From the NCBI GenBank assembly GCA_021732045.1, contig JAKFWK010000002.1, forward strand, positions 434,001-498,000: 64,000 bases of DNA, in the 5' to 3' direction. This stretch comes from Sulfurimonas sp. (GTDB lineage: Bacteria; Campylobacterota; Campylobacteria; Campylobacterales; Sulfurimonadaceae). How positions within the stretch are numbered: position 1 is the stretch's first letter; every line of letters begins with the position of its first letter. The notes under the pieces were generated by a model that ran no database searches, was not told the origin of the DNA, and worked only from the letters and a program-made list of their open reading frames with translations. The translations under genes were made by a program, and so were the position numbers. This document shows, one piece after another, positions 1-7,033 of this stretch.

Positions 1-466
1 GAAAGAAATTGAAAAAGATTTTAATCTCGTATTAACTAGTCATTCTCCATTTATCCTTTCAGATTTACCAAAAGAAAATGTAATATTTTTAAAAAAAGAT
101 GAAAATGGAAATTGCAAAAATGTAACTAAAGAAACAAACATAGACACTTTCGGAGCAAATATCCATACTCTTCTCTCTCACGGTTTTTTTATGAATGGTG
201 GGCTTATGGGGGAGTTTGCGAAAGAGAAGATAAATGATGTTATCTCTACTATTAAAAAAGATACTTTATCAAAAGATGAAATAAATACATGTAAAAATAT
301 TATCTCTATTATAGGTGAGCCTATATTAAAAAAGACACTAGAGCATAAGCTTAATGAAAAGCTAAACTCTAATGAGAGTGAACTTGAAAGACTCGAAAGA
401 GAAAAAGAAGAAATTGAAAAAAAAATAAAAAAACTCACAGGTAAATCGAATAATGAAACAAATTGA
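1..466 (+). CDS. AAA ATPase, C-terminal part (PtuA-like, Septu defence), truncated by window start
   Basis: The reading frame is open from the window edge (frame 2) and ends at TGA 464-466, so only about 154 C-terminal residues are visible. It begins with the motif LTSHSPFILSDLP, the H-switch region after Walker B in SMC/RecF-like (AAA_15/AAA_21) ATPases. A segment containing DTFGANIHTLL and GEFAKEKI follows, typical of the ATPases that partner HNH nucleases. The tail (about the last 35 residues) is a charged coiled coil rich in Glu and Lys. The Walker A part lies outside the window. The next gene overlaps it by 14 nt and encodes an HNH nuclease, which points to the PtuA subunit of a Septu-type anti-phage system. 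The same ATPase/HNH pair also occurs with some retrons, so an upstream reverse transcriptase cannot be excluded. Confidence 0.75.
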   Translation, partial: KEIEKDFNLVLTSHSPFILSDLPKENVIFLKKDENGNCKNVTKETNIDTFGANIHTLLSHGFFMNGGLMGEFAKEKINDVISTIKKDTLSKDEINTCKNIISIIGEPILKKTLEHKLNEKLNSNESELERLEREKEEIEKKIKKLTGKSNNETN

Positions 467-1343
467 TTTATCAATAGTTAATGAAGCATTTTTTCAAAGT
501 TATTTAGAGTCTGTTGATATAGATAAAATCAAAATCTCTTTAAAAAAATTAAAACCTCAATCAAAATTTAAAAACCTTATTGACAACCTAGAAAATTTGA
601 TAAAAGCAGACATAAGTAATATTCAAACAAAATATTTAACTTTACTAAACCACTGTTCTCCAAAAGAAAAAAAGAAAATCGAAAATATATTTAATTACTC
701 AGCTAATAGACAAAAAGAAAATTTTATGGAACACTTCAAAAAACTAAATCTAAAAAGTTGCCCTTTTTGCAATAACAACTATGTTTATTTTTATAAAGTA
801 GGTGCAAAAAAGTTTAATACATTAGCCACATTAGAACACTATTACCCAAAAGTAAAATATCCTCACTTATCGTTATCTTTTTATAATCTCATACCCTCTT
901 GCGCTACATGTAACAGTAAGTTTAAAGGAAACGAAACTCAGGAGGGAAATATACTTCATCCTTATTATGAATGTTTTGATGAAAAAGCGAAATTTAGCGT
1001 AAGTGTAAACACGCTTGGTATCGAAAAAGATATAGAACTAGAAGTAAATATAAAATCTACCGATGAAAGATGCAAAAAAAGCATAGAGCGATTTCAGCTA
1101 GATAAGATATATAAAGAGCACAATGACATTGCAAAAGAGATATGGAACAAAGCACAACTTTACAATGAATCAAGAATAGACGAACTTTATAAGAGTTTTT
1201 ATAAAGAGTTAGGGTATTTAAAAGAGGATGTAAAAAACTTTGCTTTTTGCAGTTATTTAGACAAAAAAGATATTCATAAAAGAAATCATACGAAGTTAAC
1301 ACAAGACATTTTAAAACAGTTTAAAATAATAAAAAAAATATGA
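453..1343 (+). CDS. HNH endonuclease, PtuB-like (Septu defence)
   Basis: This 296-residue protein carries a zinc-type HNH nuclease core: C103-x2-C106, then E128-H129 followed by YPK (in place of the usual DHxxPK), N145, and C150-x2-C153-N154 with nearby lysines. The two CXXC pairs would bind structural zinc and the E-H/N residues form the beta-beta-alpha metal site. The order and spacing fit the HNH family found as PtuB in Septu systems. The N-terminal 100 residues are helical and charged with no domain I recognise. The ATG lies 14 nt inside the end of the ATPase gene, so the two are translationally coupled. In Septu, PtuA and PtuB form a complex that degrades DNA on phage infection. That role is inferred here from family and pairing. 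Confidence 0.8.
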   Translation: MKQIDLSIVNEAFFQSYLESVDIDKIKISLKKLKPQSKFKNLIDNLENLIKADISNIQTKYLTLLNHCSPKEKKKIENIFNYSANRQKENFMEHFKKLNLKSCPFCNNNYVYFYKVGAKKFNTLATLEHYYPKVKYPHLSLSFYNLIPSCATCNSKFKGNETQEGNILHPYYECFDEKAKFSVSVNTLGIEKDIELEVNIKSTDERCKKSIERFQLDKIYKEHNDIAKEIWNKAQLYNESRIDELYKSFYKELGYLKEDVKNFAFCSYLDKKDIHKRNHTKLTQDILKQFKIIKKI

Positions 1344-1397
1344 TAAAAATAATCATCCAAAAAAACATTAATAGAGAAAACCACAAAAAGACAATAG

Positions 1398-1436
1398 AAA
1401 TATTAGATATTAAATTTAACTAAATCTCTAATATTT
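1398..1436 (+). terminator. AT-rich inverted repeat after the HNH gene, possible terminator
   Basis: A perfect 10-bp inverted repeat (aaatattaga at 1398-1407, tctaatattt at 1427-1436) with a 19-nt loop lies 55 nt after the nuclease stop codon and is followed by a short T-rich stretch. It may end the defence operon, but it is weak because it contains almost no G or C. Confidence 0.35.
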
Positions 1437-1451
1437 TCTTTACAAAAATAG

Positions 1452-1485
1452 CGTAAAATTATATACTATCGTAAAGATAAAGGGG
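1452..1485 (+). promoter_or_regulatory. Candidate promoter/operator and RBS of the VapBC pair
   Basis: A TATACT element at 1462-1467 could serve as a -10 box. The hexamer cgtaaa occurs on both sides of it (1452-1457 and 1470-1475), 18 bp apart, and could be where the ribbon-helix-helix antitoxin binds to repress its own operon. AGGGG at 1481-1485 is a Shine-Dalgarno sequence for the ATG at 1492. The operator role is inferred. Confidence 0.35.
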
Positions 1486-1491
1486 TTTAAA

Positions 1492-1740
1492 ATGAGAAGA
1501 GCTGTTAATATAAGGTTGGATGAGAGGGTTATTATTACTCTAAATCAATTAAGTGGTGAGTTACACACTACAAAGACAGATGTAATAGAAAAAGCCATTG
1601 AATTTTTCTCTCAACAAAATTCTTTAAAGCAAAACAAATTACTATCTTTTGCAGGCAAGATAAAAAACAGTGATGCTGACGCTATGCTAGAGGCTATTTC
1701 AAGTGATAAAAATAGTAAAGATTTTGAGTTAGAGCTATAG
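1492..1740 (+). CDS. Ribbon-helix-helix antitoxin (VapB-like)
   Basis: This 82-residue protein begins with MRRAVNIRLDERVI, a beta strand typical of ribbon-helix-helix (CopG/MetJ-fold) regulators. Helices follow in which TKTDVIEKAIEFF fits the second helix of that fold. The C-terminal 35 residues are acidic and probably wrap the toxin. The gene stops 2 nt before the ATG of a PIN-domain toxin, the standard antitoxin-toxin order. It should neutralise the toxin and, with it, repress the operon promoter. The family assignment rests on the N-terminal pattern, size and partner. Confidence 0.78.
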   Translation: MRRAVNIRLDERVIITLNQLSGELHTTKTDVIEKAIEFFSQQNSLKQNKLLSFAGKIKNSDADAMLEAISSDKNSKDFELEL

Positions 1741-1742
1741 AG

Positions 1743-2135
1743 ATGAAAAAATATTTGATAGATAGCGATATATTGATATATTTTCTCAAAGGTAAACAAG
1801 AGGTAGTGCAAAAACTTGCCAAATTGCCTATGGACGAGCTTTATATCTCTAGGATAAACTATACAGAGCTTCTTTATGGAGCTTATAACTCAGCGAGAGT
1901 TGAAGAAAATTTAAAAATAATAGTACCTTTTTTAGAGAACTTTGAAATGCTAGAGTTTGATGAGCAATCAAGCGTTATATTTGCAAAAGAGAAAGCCAGA
2001 CTTAAAAAAAATGGAAATATTATCGCGGACATGGACTTGATGATTGCAAGTATCGCCATAAAAAATAGTTGCACTTTAGTAACTAATAATTTAAAGCATT
2101 TTGAGCGAATACAAAACTTGAGTATTGAAGCATAA
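1743..2135 (+). CDS. PIN-domain ribonuclease toxin (VapC-like)
   Basis: This 130-residue single PIN domain has the acidic metal-binding residues in the usual order: D7 in LIDSDILIYF, E42 in the TELLYG helix, D96 and D98 in IIADMDLMIA, and a late polar site near N115. VapC toxins cleave tRNA or rRNA when their antitoxin is degraded. It directly follows the ribbon-helix-helix antitoxin gene with a 2-nt gap, so the pair is co-transcribed. Length and motif spacing are normal and the gene appears intact. The RNA target cannot be read from the sequence. Confidence 0.85.
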   Translation: MKKYLIDSDILIYFLKGKQEVVQKLAKLPMDELYISRINYTELLYGAYNSARVEENLKIIVPFLENFEMLEFDEQSSVIFAKEKARLKKNGNIIADMDLMIASIAIKNSCTLVTNNLKHFERIQNLSIEA

Positions 2136-2144
2136 AGGAAAAAC

Positions 2145-3707
2145 ATGCAATATTTAATGGCAATAGACGCAGGAACTGGAAGCATTCGGGCTGTAATTTT
2201 TGATACTTTGGGCAACCAAATCAGCGTTGCTCAAAAAGAGTGGACGCATCTGGAGGAGGATGGAGTTGCTAACTCCATGAGCTTTGATTTTAATGCAAAT
2301 TGGGTTTTGGTTTGTGAGTGTATAAGAGAGGCGCTTGAAGTCGCAAACTTAAATGGCGAGGATATTTTAGCGCTTAGTGCTACGAGTATGCGTGAAGGAA
2401 TTGTGCTTTATGATAAAGATGGAAAAGAGCTTTGGGCGGTTGCAAATGTAGATGCAAGAGCTGGCGATGAAGTTAGATATCTAAAGGAAAATTTCGCTGG
2501 AATTGAAGAGGAGTTTTATGCGGAATCTGGTCAGACTTTTGCGCTTGGAGCAATTCCGCGTATTTTGTGGCTTAAAAACAATGCACCTGAACTTTATGAG
2601 AGAGTTGCAAAAATCTCTATGATTGGGGATTGGATTTTGTATAAGCTTTGTGGAGTAATCGCAACAGACCCAAGTAACGGCGGAACCACAGGGATATTTT
2701 CGCTAAAAAATCGTGGCTGGGTTAGTGAAATGGCAAATCAAGTTGGTTTAAAAAGCGATATATTTCCAAAAGTGCTAGAGACTGGAACTTTGATGGGAAC
2801 ACTTACAGAAAAAGCTTCTCAATCTACACTTTTATCGACCAATACAAAAGTAGTTATGGGTGGCGGAGATGTTCAGCTTGGATGCGCTGGCTTGGGTGTT
2901 GTTGATGTTGGGCAAGTGGCAATTCTTGGCGGTTCATTTTGGCAACAAGTTGTAAATATAGACAAAAACACGCCGCCGCCAAAAGATATAAGCATAAGAG
3001 TAAATCCGCATGTAATCTCAAATCAATCACAAGCAGAGGGGATAACATTTTTCAGCGGTCTTGTTATGAGATGGTTTAGAGATGCTTTTTGCGATATGGA
3101 AAAGCTGGAAGCAAAAGAGAGAAATTTGGATGTTTATAGCATCCTAGAAGAGAAGGCAAAAGCTGTTCCTGTTGGCTCTTATGGGATTTTGCCTATTTTT
3201 TCAGATAGTATGAAATATGGCAAATGGTACCATGCGGCTCCTAGTTTTTTAAATCTCTCTATAAATCCAGATATTTGTAATCGCGCCTCAATGTTTAGAA
3301 GTCTGCAAGAAAATGCCGCGATTGTCTCAAGTATAAATCTTGATAAGATAAGGGAGTTTACAGGCGTTAAGATTGAAGAGATTGTCTTTGCAGGAGGGGC
3401 AAGCAAGGGCGAACTTTGGTCGCAAATAGTTGCGGATGTGACTGGATACAGAGTAAAGATTCCAAAAGTTACAGAAGCTACAGCTCTTGGTGCTATGATG
3501 GCGGCTGGTGTTGGTGCTGGAGTGTATGAGAGTTTAGCTCTTGCTTCAAAAAAATTAGTTGTTTGGGATAAAATGTATGAACCGAATTTAGAAAATAAAA
3601 AGATCTACAATGAGATAAGAGTGAAATTTCAAAGGGCTTATGAAGTGCAGTTGGGACTAGTTGATGGTGGTGTTACGACTTCTATGTGGAGCGCCCCTGG
3701 GTTGTAA
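2145..3707 (+). CDS. lsrK: Autoinducer-2 kinase (LsrK-type FGGY kinase)
   Basis: This 520-residue FGGY-family sugar kinase has the N-terminal ATPase-fold phosphate loop DAGTGSIR (residues 8-15) and the catalytic-region motif GGGDVQLG near residue 240. Several stretches match my memory of Escherichia coli LsrK closely: SMREGIVLY, NVDARA, DPSN-GTTG, FWQQVVN, RVNPHVI, MRWFRDAFC, WYHAAPSF and the C-terminal W-APGL. LsrK phosphorylates the quorum signal DPD/AI-2 at C5, which traps it in the cytoplasm. AAGGA precedes the ATG. No lsr transporter, lsrF/lsrG or lsrR lies nearby. It sits 9 nt after the VapC gene in an accessory-looking region, which suggests acquisition by transfer (inference). Confidence 0.87.
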   Translation: MQYLMAIDAGTGSIRAVIFDTLGNQISVAQKEWTHLEEDGVANSMSFDFNANWVLVCECIREALEVANLNGEDILALSATSMREGIVLYDKDGKELWAVANVDARAGDEVRYLKENFAGIEEEFYAESGQTFALGAIPRILWLKNNAPELYERVAKISMIGDWILYKLCGVIATDPSNGGTTGIFSLKNRGWVSEMANQVGLKSDIFPKVLETGTLMGTLTEKASQSTLLSTNTKVVMGGGDVQLGCAGLGVVDVGQVAILGGSFWQQVVNIDKNTPPPKDISIRVNPHVISNQSQAEGITFFSGLVMRWFRDAFCDMEKLEAKERNLDVYSILEEKAKAVPVGSYGILPIFSDSMKYGKWYHAAPSFLNLSINPDICNRASMFRSLQENAAIVSSINLDKIREFTGVKIEEIVFAGGASKGELWSQIVADVTGYRVKIPKVTEATALGAMMAAGVGAGVYESLALASKKLVVWDKMYEPNLENKKIYNEIRVKFQRAYEVQLGLVDGGVTTSMWSAPGL

Positions 3708-3787
3708 AAACTTCAAATACTCTATCATTGGTAAACAAGCTAGAATTTTGAGCAAAAAAAACAACATGATAAAGAAGATACTAAATG

Positions 3788-4798
3788 TTAAATAACTGGA
3801 GTAATGAGAGTTCCGTTCTCAAGAAACGCATGGATATTTTCTACGCTCATAGCAAGTATTCGCTCTAATGCTTCAGTTGTATTATAGGCATTATGTGGCG
3901 AGAGAACAACATTGGATGAGCGCAGAATTGAAAAGGCGAGCATTGCTTTTTGAAGCTCTTGTGCTGAGAGTGTATCATTTTTTAGATATTTTTCCTCTAT
4001 CCAAATATCTTCTGACTCAAAAGTATCTAGTCCAACTCCACCTTGAAGATTACCTAGATGTAGTTGCTCCACAATCGCCTCAATCTCAACCACATTTCCG
4101 CGTGCCGTGTTGATGAGCATTGCAGAGGGTTTCATAAGTAAAATATTCTCTTTGTTTATAAGATGAAGTGTTGATGGATTGGCTGGAATATGCAGCGTGA
4201 CGATATCGCTTTGCAATAAGAGAGTCTCTAGTGGTACATAATTGACATGAGAGAGTTTAACTAGGTCTGCGTCTTCATGATGAGCATGACATAAAACCTC
4301 CATACCAAAACCTCTAGCAATAGAGACGACATGAGAGCCGATTTTACCAGTACCAATAACGCCAATCGTTTTACCAAAGAGATCAAATCCCTTTAGTCCA
4401 TCACGACAAAATTCTCCTCTTGAGAGTCGCTCTACCATAGGTTTTACTTGGCGAGCAAGAGTTAAGATAAGAGTAAAAGCATATTCAGCAACTGTATTTT
4501 GTCCGTAACTAGGAACATTTCCAACAGCAATTTTATGTTTTTTGCAAGTTTCTATATCGATATGATCGGTTCCAGTTGAACGAGTAACTACGGCTTTAAG
4601 GTGAGGAAGTTGGGCAAGAGTAGCACTATCGACACGCGAATGTATAAACACACAAAGCAGTGTTGCCTCAGAGAAAAGTCCAGCATTAAGAGCTGTTATA
4701 CTCTCTTCAAAAAAACAGAGATTAACGTGATACTTTTTATCAATTAAACCAAGTAGTGTCTCTTGCTCCTGTGGTAATGTCTCCGTAAAAATAATCAT
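3788..4798 (-). CDS. D-2-hydroxyacid dehydrogenase, NAD-dependent (D-lactate dehydrogenase-like)
   Basis: This 336-residue protein belongs to the D-isomer-specific 2-hydroxyacid dehydrogenase family. It has the NAD-binding GTGKIG loop near residue 147 after the helix motif TVAEYAFTLIL, the substrate-binding arginine in NTARG (about residue 229), the acidic GLDTFESED segment, and the catalytic histidine in SPHNAYNT (about residue 301). The length suits D-lactate or related dehydrogenases. It reduces a 2-keto acid to the D-hydroxyacid or the reverse. The exact substrate is not determined. The gene is convergent with the LsrK gene. Confidence 0.8.
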   Translation of the reverse strand: MIIFTETLPQEQETLLGLIDKKYHVNLCFFEESITALNAGLFSEATLLCVFIHSRVDSATLAQLPHLKAVVTRSTGTDHIDIETCKKHKIAVGNVPSYGQNTVAEYAFTLILTLARQVKPMVERLSRGEFCRDGLKGFDLFGKTIGVIGTGKIGSHVVSIARGFGMEVLCHAHHEDADLVKLSHVNYVPLETLLLQSDIVTLHIPANPSTLHLINKENILLMKPSAMLINTARGNVVEIEAIVEQLHLGNLQGGVGLDTFESEDIWIEEKYLKNDTLSAQELQKAMLAFSILRSSNVVLSPHNAYNTTEALERILAMSVENIHAFLENGTLITPVI

Positions 4799-5129
4799 TT
4801 AATCAACCTTGTGTAAGTTTATCACTTTTGGTTATTGTATCTACTTTTTTCTTTAGTACATAGCACTAGTGAACTGGTTTATAAATTTTTATTGTCAAAA
4901 AAACAGATACTATCATTCATGATTTTCATATCCAATGTATATTTAAAGTCAACAATACATCCTATTTTGTGAGCATAAAAACCTTGCTAATAAATCAAGC
5001 AACTTTTAAATCTATTTTTTAACTAATAATATATTTTAATATAACAAATAACATATTTTAATATAACTATAAAGATATATTAATAATTTTTTATATAAAA
5101 TAAAGGACAGATTATCTTAAGGAGATATT
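4799..5129. other. AT-rich non-coding region with a tandem 15-bp direct repeat
   Basis: I see no gene here. The right half is almost pure A/T and holds two exact copies of atattttaatataac at 5031-5045 and 5053-5067, spaced 22 bp start to start (about two helical turns). It should hold the divergent promoters of the dehydrogenase and the Sel1 gene. The repeats may be a regulator site. Confidence 0.6.
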
Positions 5130-5882
5130 ATGAAAAAGATTATTTTTGTTGCTATCATCAATACTGCTATATTGACTTCAACGGCAATATCGGCAGAATC
5201 ATCAATGGGAGATATGAAAGAAAAAGCTGTTAAAGCTGCAATAGAAAAAGCTGAAGGAGGAGATGCTAGTAGTCAGTTTGCCTTGGGTGGTTTTTACTAT
5301 CATGGAATAGTAACAAAACAGGACTACTCTAAAGCCATATTTTGGTTCGACAAAGCAGCCAAGCAGGGTCACGATAAAGCGGAGTTTAATCTGGGCTGTA
5401 TGTATTATGATGGAAAAGGAACACCAAAAGATTTTGTAAAGGCTTTTGATTTATTTAAAAAATCAGCGGAACAAGGCGATGCTAAAGCTCAACTCTATAT
5501 GGCAGACATGTATTACAACGGGAATGGCACAAAACAAGATTATCAAAAATCATTTTATTGGTATAAAAAAACAGCAGATAGTGGTTATCCAAAAGCACAG
5601 CATGAAGTTGCAAAAATGTACCGTGCTGGACTAGGAACAAACAAAGATATGGCTAAGGCAAAAGAGTATTTAAACAAAGCGTCTAAACAAAATTGCGGTG
5701 ATGCACAGTATGACCTCGGTAAAATGTATCTAGTTGGTGATGGAGTAGAAAAAAATGCTGAGGAAGCAAAAGTACTTATGCAAAACGCTTATCTAAATGG
5801 AAACAAAGATGCTAAAATAATTTTAGATGAGAACAAACAAGAGACACTTCCGACATACGAAATTAAACAGTTGCCACAGTGA
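5130..5882 (+). CDS. Periplasmic Sel1-repeat protein
   Basis: This 250-residue protein has a signal peptide (MKKIIFVAIINTAILTS, cleavage likely after AISA). It then has about five Sel1-like repeats of roughly 36 residues from residue 44 onward, recognisable by repeated A-x2-LG/Y-x-G-GT-K/QDY-KA patterns. Cysteines are few (CMYYDG and KQNCGD), whereas Helicobacter Hcp proteins have a disulfide in each repeat. Sel1 repeats form alpha-alpha superhelices that bind other proteins. The ATG is preceded by AAGGAG at 5119-5124. No partner is apparent, and the gene stands alone before a strong bidirectional terminator. Confidence 0.8.
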   Translation: MKKIIFVAIINTAILTSTAISAESSMGDMKEKAVKAAIEKAEGGDASSQFALGGFYYHGIVTKQDYSKAIFWFDKAAKQGHDKAEFNLGCMYYDGKGTPKDFVKAFDLFKKSAEQGDAKAQLYMADMYYNGNGTKQDYQKSFYWYKKTADSGYPKAQHEVAKMYRAGLGTNKDMAKAKEYLNKASKQNCGDAQYDLGKMYLVGDGVEKNAEEAKVLMQNAYLNGNKDAKIILDENKQETLPTYEIKQLPQ

Positions 5883-5904
5883 AGTTATAAATGAGAGGGA
5901 AGTT

Positions 5905-5931
5905 ATAAAAGAGGCTAAAAGCCTCTTTTAT
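5905..5931. terminator. Bidirectional intrinsic terminator
   Basis: A perfect 12-bp inverted repeat (5905-5916 and 5920-5931) with a 3-nt loop carries A-rich and T-rich arms, so it can end transcription in both directions. It lies between the convergent Sel1-repeat gene and cytochrome c553 gene. Confidence 0.85.
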
Positions 5932-5941
5932 AGAGATAAGA

Positions 5942-6229
5942 CTATTTTAAACCTGCAATATACTCAGAAACTGCTTTAACATCATCAGCTGAAAGAGATG
6001 CTACCTGTGGTGCCATCATACCTTTCTTAGCTCCACCAAAACTTCCATCTTTGTAACCATTCAATTTTTTCTCAATTGAAGCCGCATCTCCTGAAAGAGC
6101 AACACCTGATATCGCTGTATTTTTACCATCTTTACCATGACAACTACCACATTTTGCATAGATAGCTGCGCCATCAGCAGCAAATAGTGTAGCTGCAGCT
6201 ACAGCAACCCCAAGTATTATTTTTTTCAT
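5942..6229 (-). CDS. Monoheme cytochrome c553
   Basis: This 95-residue class I cytochrome c has a signal peptide (first ~19 residues, ending LFAADG), one heme site C27-GS-C30-H31 and a probable axial methionine at M71 or M72 in GMMAPQ. It ends with the ADDVKAVSEYIAGL helix usual for this fold. Small c553 proteins shuttle electrons in the periplasm between the bc1 complex and terminal oxidases or other enzymes. The gene is monocistronic, bounded by the terminator above, with a good Shine-Dalgarno AAGGAG upstream of the ATG on the minus strand. Confidence 0.92.
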   Translation of the reverse strand: MKKIILGVAVAAATLFAADGAAIYAKCGSCHGKDGKNTAISGVALSGDAASIEKKLNGYKDGSFGGAKKGMMAPQVASLSADDVKAVSEYIAGLK

Positions 6230-6491
6230 ATTTTCTATCTCCTTTGTGTTTTGTTAAAAATAATTGTATCAGATGAAAACTAATTTATTTCAAAGAATCT
6301 ATACTATCTTATGCAATATTTTCGTTCTGTTACTATATGTAACTATTTGAAATAGTTATAATATAAGCTTATTAAAACTATTAGAAAGTTACCATTTATA
6401 TGCGAAAATACCTTAAATATTGTGCATTATGATATAGTATGGTTTTAAAAAATCAAGGTTTAGTGCCTTATTATGATTGGAGTGATTAAAT

Positions 6492-6953
6492 ATGAAACTT
6501 AAAATATTATTAGTTATATTTACTAGTACAGCAACATTATCAATGGCAGATGGAGCATCTGTATTTAAGCGTTGTATGGTGTGTCACGGAGAACATGGAG
6601 AGAAAAAATCTCTTGGTGTAAGCGAGATTATTGCTGGATGGAAAGAGGAAAAAATTATTGAAAAACTAAAAGCATATAAAGCCAACAAACTAAATCAATA
6701 TGGCTTCAGTAGCATGATGAGTGGTCAAGCAGTAAAGCTAAGTGATGCTGATATAAAAGATGTTGCAAGCTATATCTCAACACTAACACCACCTCAACCA
6801 CCCGTAGATGAAAATGCGTATAGTGACGAAGTTTTAACACCTGAACAAATTGAGTATAAAAACTTTATGCGTGACTATTTTATTGCCAATCCACAGTATG
6901 GAACAATCATAGAAGCAACAAAACTGTGGGAAGAGAAGAAACTTAAAAAATAG
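6492..6953 (+). CDS. Monoheme cytochrome c with C-terminal extension
   Basis: This 153-residue protein has a signal peptide (cleavage after SMA), a heme site C28-MV-C31-H32 and a class I cytochrome c core. A methionine in FSSMMSGQ is the likely sixth ligand, followed by the ADIKDVASYIS helix. After a proline-rich linker (TPPQPPVDE) there is a charged helical tail of about 45 residues that is absent from the c553 next door. The tail may dock the protein to a partner. It is divergent from the c553 gene and convergent with the CcsBA gene. Its electron-transfer partner is unknown. Confidence 0.85.
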   Translation: MKLKILLVIFTSTATLSMADGASVFKRCMVCHGEHGEKKSLGVSEIIAGWKEEKIIEKLKAYKANKLNQYGFSSMMSGQAVKLSDADIKDVASYISTLTPPQPPVDENAYSDEVLTPEQIEYKNFMRDYFIANPQYGTIIEATKLWEEKKLKK

Positions 6954-7033
6954 ATAAACAAAAAAAGCTACTTATAGTTTTTTTACTATATATTTAAGAC
7001 AGTTATAAAAACTGCCGAAAACGAAGAGAATTT

